Of a stretch of 62,088 nucleotides of DNA, positions 61,301-62,088 are shown one piece after another. The stretch covers positions 1 through 62,088 of the forward strand of contig JASAOO010003440.1 in NCBI GenBank assembly GCA_030849075.1, in the 5' to 3' direction. Numbering within the stretch: position 1 is the first letter of the stretch; each line of letters opens with the position of its first letter. The translations under genes were made by a program, and so were the position numbers. The notes below the pieces were generated by a model. That model searched no databases and had not been told where the DNA came from. It saw nothing but the letters and a program-made list of their open reading frames with translations. Origin of the DNA: Zelonia costaricensis. Taxonomy: Eukaryota; Euglenozoa; Kinetoplastea; Trypanosomatida; Trypanosomatidae.

Positions 61301-62088
61301 GCTCCACCTCCTCGTGGGCGGGGATGTGCTGCGGCTCCTCAGCTTCGGCCTCGGGCTCCGGTTCGTCCTCCTGGACGGCCTCCGGTGCCTCCTCCAGCTC
61401 GTCCCACTGGCCCTCACCCTCCTCAGCAGCAGGAACAGCAGCAGCCTCGTCCTCCTGTGCATCTGCGGGCTCGGCTTCACCCTCCAGCTGCGGCTCCTCA
61501 GCTTCGGCCGCTGTGGGGTGAGCTGCCTCCTCCTCGGGCTGTGCCTCCTGTGCCTCCTCGGCCTCCTCGGCCTCCTGGGCACTGACCGGCTCAGCATCAG
61601 CCTCGGCATCAGCGGGCTGCTGCGGCTCCTCCTCCAGCTCGTCCCACTTGCCTGCGTCCTCCTGCGCAGCTTCCGGCTCCACCGGCTGCTGCGGGTTGCC
61701 AGGCTCTGCGGCGAAGCTGCGGCGTGTGATGGACTGCTTGGGGGAGAAGACCGGGGCAACAAGCTCGTGCGAGGTGAGCCGCCGCACCCGCTGCGGCGGC
61801 GACGCCTCCCCCTCCCCCTCCGCGGTGAGCTCGTCCCACTGGCCGTCGTTGGTCGGCGCCGGCGCTGCGTCCGCTGCCGGCTTCGGTGGCGACGCGGCGG
61901 CAGGGGCTTGCTGAGGCTCGTCCATCTCGTCCCACTGCGGGTCGCTCATCTGCTCTTGGGGCACCGGCTTCGACGGCGCCACCGCGTCATCAAGCTCGTC
62001 CCACTGCGCGTCGTTGACCTGGGCGGCGTCGGGCTGCTTGATGGCGGTGATGGACTGCTGGATGGTGTCGCTGCGGTGCTGCAGGCCC
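58380..62088 (-). CDS. Acidic WDE-repeat protein, 5'-truncated by the window edge
   Basis: Not recognised. The frame is open to the right edge (at least 1235 codons visible), so the N-terminus lies outside. Nine copies of (Q/K)WDE(L/M) are spread over the first three quarters, separated by Glu/Ala/Pro/Gln-rich spacers. A longer phrase, HIPAHEEVEPV, occurs five times, three of them followed by AAREVGEMQEQE, VYPDDVEEGE and APGPAAEE. The repeat zone has almost no aromatic residues except the W of WDE and scattered Y, and is extremely acidic. From about 59340 leftwards the protein changes to a less repetitive C-terminal region with YRRPAASASPTRP, GVPIRDASSYARIRP, and a final helical segment that includes SFYEAPSVDWKKMLLEQAAG. 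A cytoskeleton-associated repeat protein is a reasonable guess, without direct evidence. The candidate start at 61982 is a GTG, not an ATG. Confidence 0.88.
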   Translation of the reverse strand, partial: GLQHRSDTIQQSITAIKQPDAAQVNDAQWDELDDAVAPSKPVPQEQMSDPQWDEMDEPQQAPAAASPPKPAADAAPAPTNDGQWDELTAEGEGEASPPQRVRRLTSHELVAPVFSPKQSITRRSFAAEPGNPQQPVEPEAAQEDAGKWDELEEEPQQPADAEADAEPVSAQEAEEAEEAQEAQPEEEAAHPTAAEAEEPQLEGEAEPADAQEDEAAAVPAAEEGEGQWDELEEAPEAVQEDEPEPEAEAEEPQHIPAHEEVEPVAAQPAAEEAQEEEAYPTEAHAEEEPAAEAEAEPEAAQEDAGKWDEMEEAPQQPAEAEAEAEPISAQKAEEAEEAQEAQPEEEEAYPAESQAEEAEPAAEAEEPQQPAEAEAEAEPISAQEAEAVQEDEPEPAAEEEEPEHIPAHEEVEPVAAREVGEMQEQEAVYPDDVEEGEAPGPAAEEDVPPAAAPEEEGKWDELEEEPQQPAEAEAEPISTQEAQEAQPEEEEAYPAECQAEEAEPAAEAEEPQQPAEAEAEAEPISAQKAEAEEEEPQHIPAHEEVEPVAAREVGEMQEQEVYPDDVEEGEAPGPAAEEEVPPAAAQEEGKWDEMEEEPQQPAEAQAEPISTQEAQEAQEAQEAQPEEEEAYPAESQAEEAEPAAEAEEPQHPAEAEAEAEPISAQEAEAEEEEPQHIPAHEEVEPVVAQPAAEEAQEDPQEEEAYPTEAEAEEAEPAAEEELQAEGAEEPIAAQEEAEAPEAVQEDEPEAEAEEEPEHIPAHEEVEPVAAREVGEMQEQEAVYPDDVEEGEAPGPAAEEDVPPAAAQEEEGKWDELEEEPQQPAEAEAEAEPISTQEAQEAQEAQPEEEEAYPAESQAEEPQLPAEADEEAEPAEVEADEPAPAAEEPEEPAAVEEAEAEAPAADAATPPQRAASAPGSENVQDATMEDLSPYRRPAASASPTRPATHYTDFQLQRRLSTSNLRKPELIQTDDYGVPIRDASSYARIRPVLSRPATAQQPPRQAGYVSLSAASKRLGGEPEEDDENELDRTVTRRHNEADWRLAAFVTSALLPASHSATMRHERAVAARAMTESITAASPAAGAVVAAAPTPAAKADEAAAVVPARFELTSAENGDVVERDVLAGHAYWSAENPTTTAFKKPSALLEAEEKRECTLFRRYSRGYDQLVQETADQIGGERGASILGSHSAFKAACEAADQRPIHKRSFYEAPSVDWKKMLLEQAAGMSSGATSGAA
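59671..60900 (-). repeat. Near-identical 160-bp coding repeat blocks in the WDE-repeat gene
   Basis: Three blocks, about 59671-59830, 60333-60500 and 60732-60900, are almost identical in DNA and encode VPPAAA / GPAAEE / REVGEMQEQE / HIPAHEEVEPV in reverse gene order. Spacing between blocks is uneven (about 660 and 400 bp), so they are embedded in a larger higher-order repeat. Partial copies containing only HIPAHEEVEPV occur near 60020-60065 and 61295-61335. Confidence 0.8.

Noticed and set aside
60026..61762. A 578-codon antisense-frame Arg/Ser/Pro protein overlapping the WDE-repeat gene
   Set aside because: A frame-shifted shadow of the Glu/Ala/Pro repeat: GAG/GAA repeats read in another frame give RRSRRR.

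Overview
The window looks like a piece of a kinetoplastid (trypanosomatid) nuclear chromosome, most like the GC-rich Leishmaniinae (Leishmania, Leptomonas, Crithidia and relatives). The reasons are long intronless reading frames with very high GC in third codon positions, strictly co-directional gene arrays, 0.6-2.3 kb intergenic stretches packed with CA/TG microsatellites and poly-G/poly-C runs, polypyrimidine-AG spliced-leader acceptor signals just upstream of several ATGs, and a single convergent strand switch. Three single N bases (351, 57298, 57848) mark it as draft assembly.

Layout. The plus-strand array (1-26067) holds an enormous 6337-residue protein (1598-20611) with a disordered N-terminal third, a series of degenerate C2-like modules and a kelch-like C-terminus; a secretory-pathway J-protein with HPD and zinc-finger domains (21818-23017); and a CorA-type Mg2+ channel-like protein with a GMN motif (24829-26067). 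At 26068-28173 the two arrays converge. This is the expected site of RNA polymerase II termination and contains a long imperfect inverted repeat and G-quadruplex-capable runs. From 28174 to the right edge all genes are on the minus strand. In transcription order from the right edge: an acidic WDE-repeat protein cut by the window edge (58380-62088), a 2-oxoglutarate/Fe(II) oxygenase (54848-56140), Sec61 gamma (53343-53552), a beta-hydroxyacid dehydrogenase-like protein (50608-51912), a probable small hypothetical gene (49699-50010), a predicted pseudokinase (46200-48737), a coiled-coil protein (41479-44184), frataxin (40229-40822), two low-complexity proteins that share a short beta-strand-like motif (36609-39062 and 31261-34260), and an eIF4B/eIF4H-like RRM protein (28174-29562).

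Genes in trypanosomatid arrays are co-transcribed without being functionally grouped, so neighbourhood is weak evidence of function here. Recognisable housekeeping roles are ER translocation and folding (Sec61 gamma, J-protein), mitochondrial iron-sulfur assembly (frataxin), translation initiation (eIF4B-like) and ion transport (CorA-like). The less ordinary material is the giant C2/kelch protein, the pseudokinase whose HRD motif is replaced in a precisely alignable way, the WDE-repeat protein, the motif-sharing pair at 31-39 kb, and the structured, G-rich strand-switch region. I saw no tRNA, rRNA, transposon or CRISPR array.
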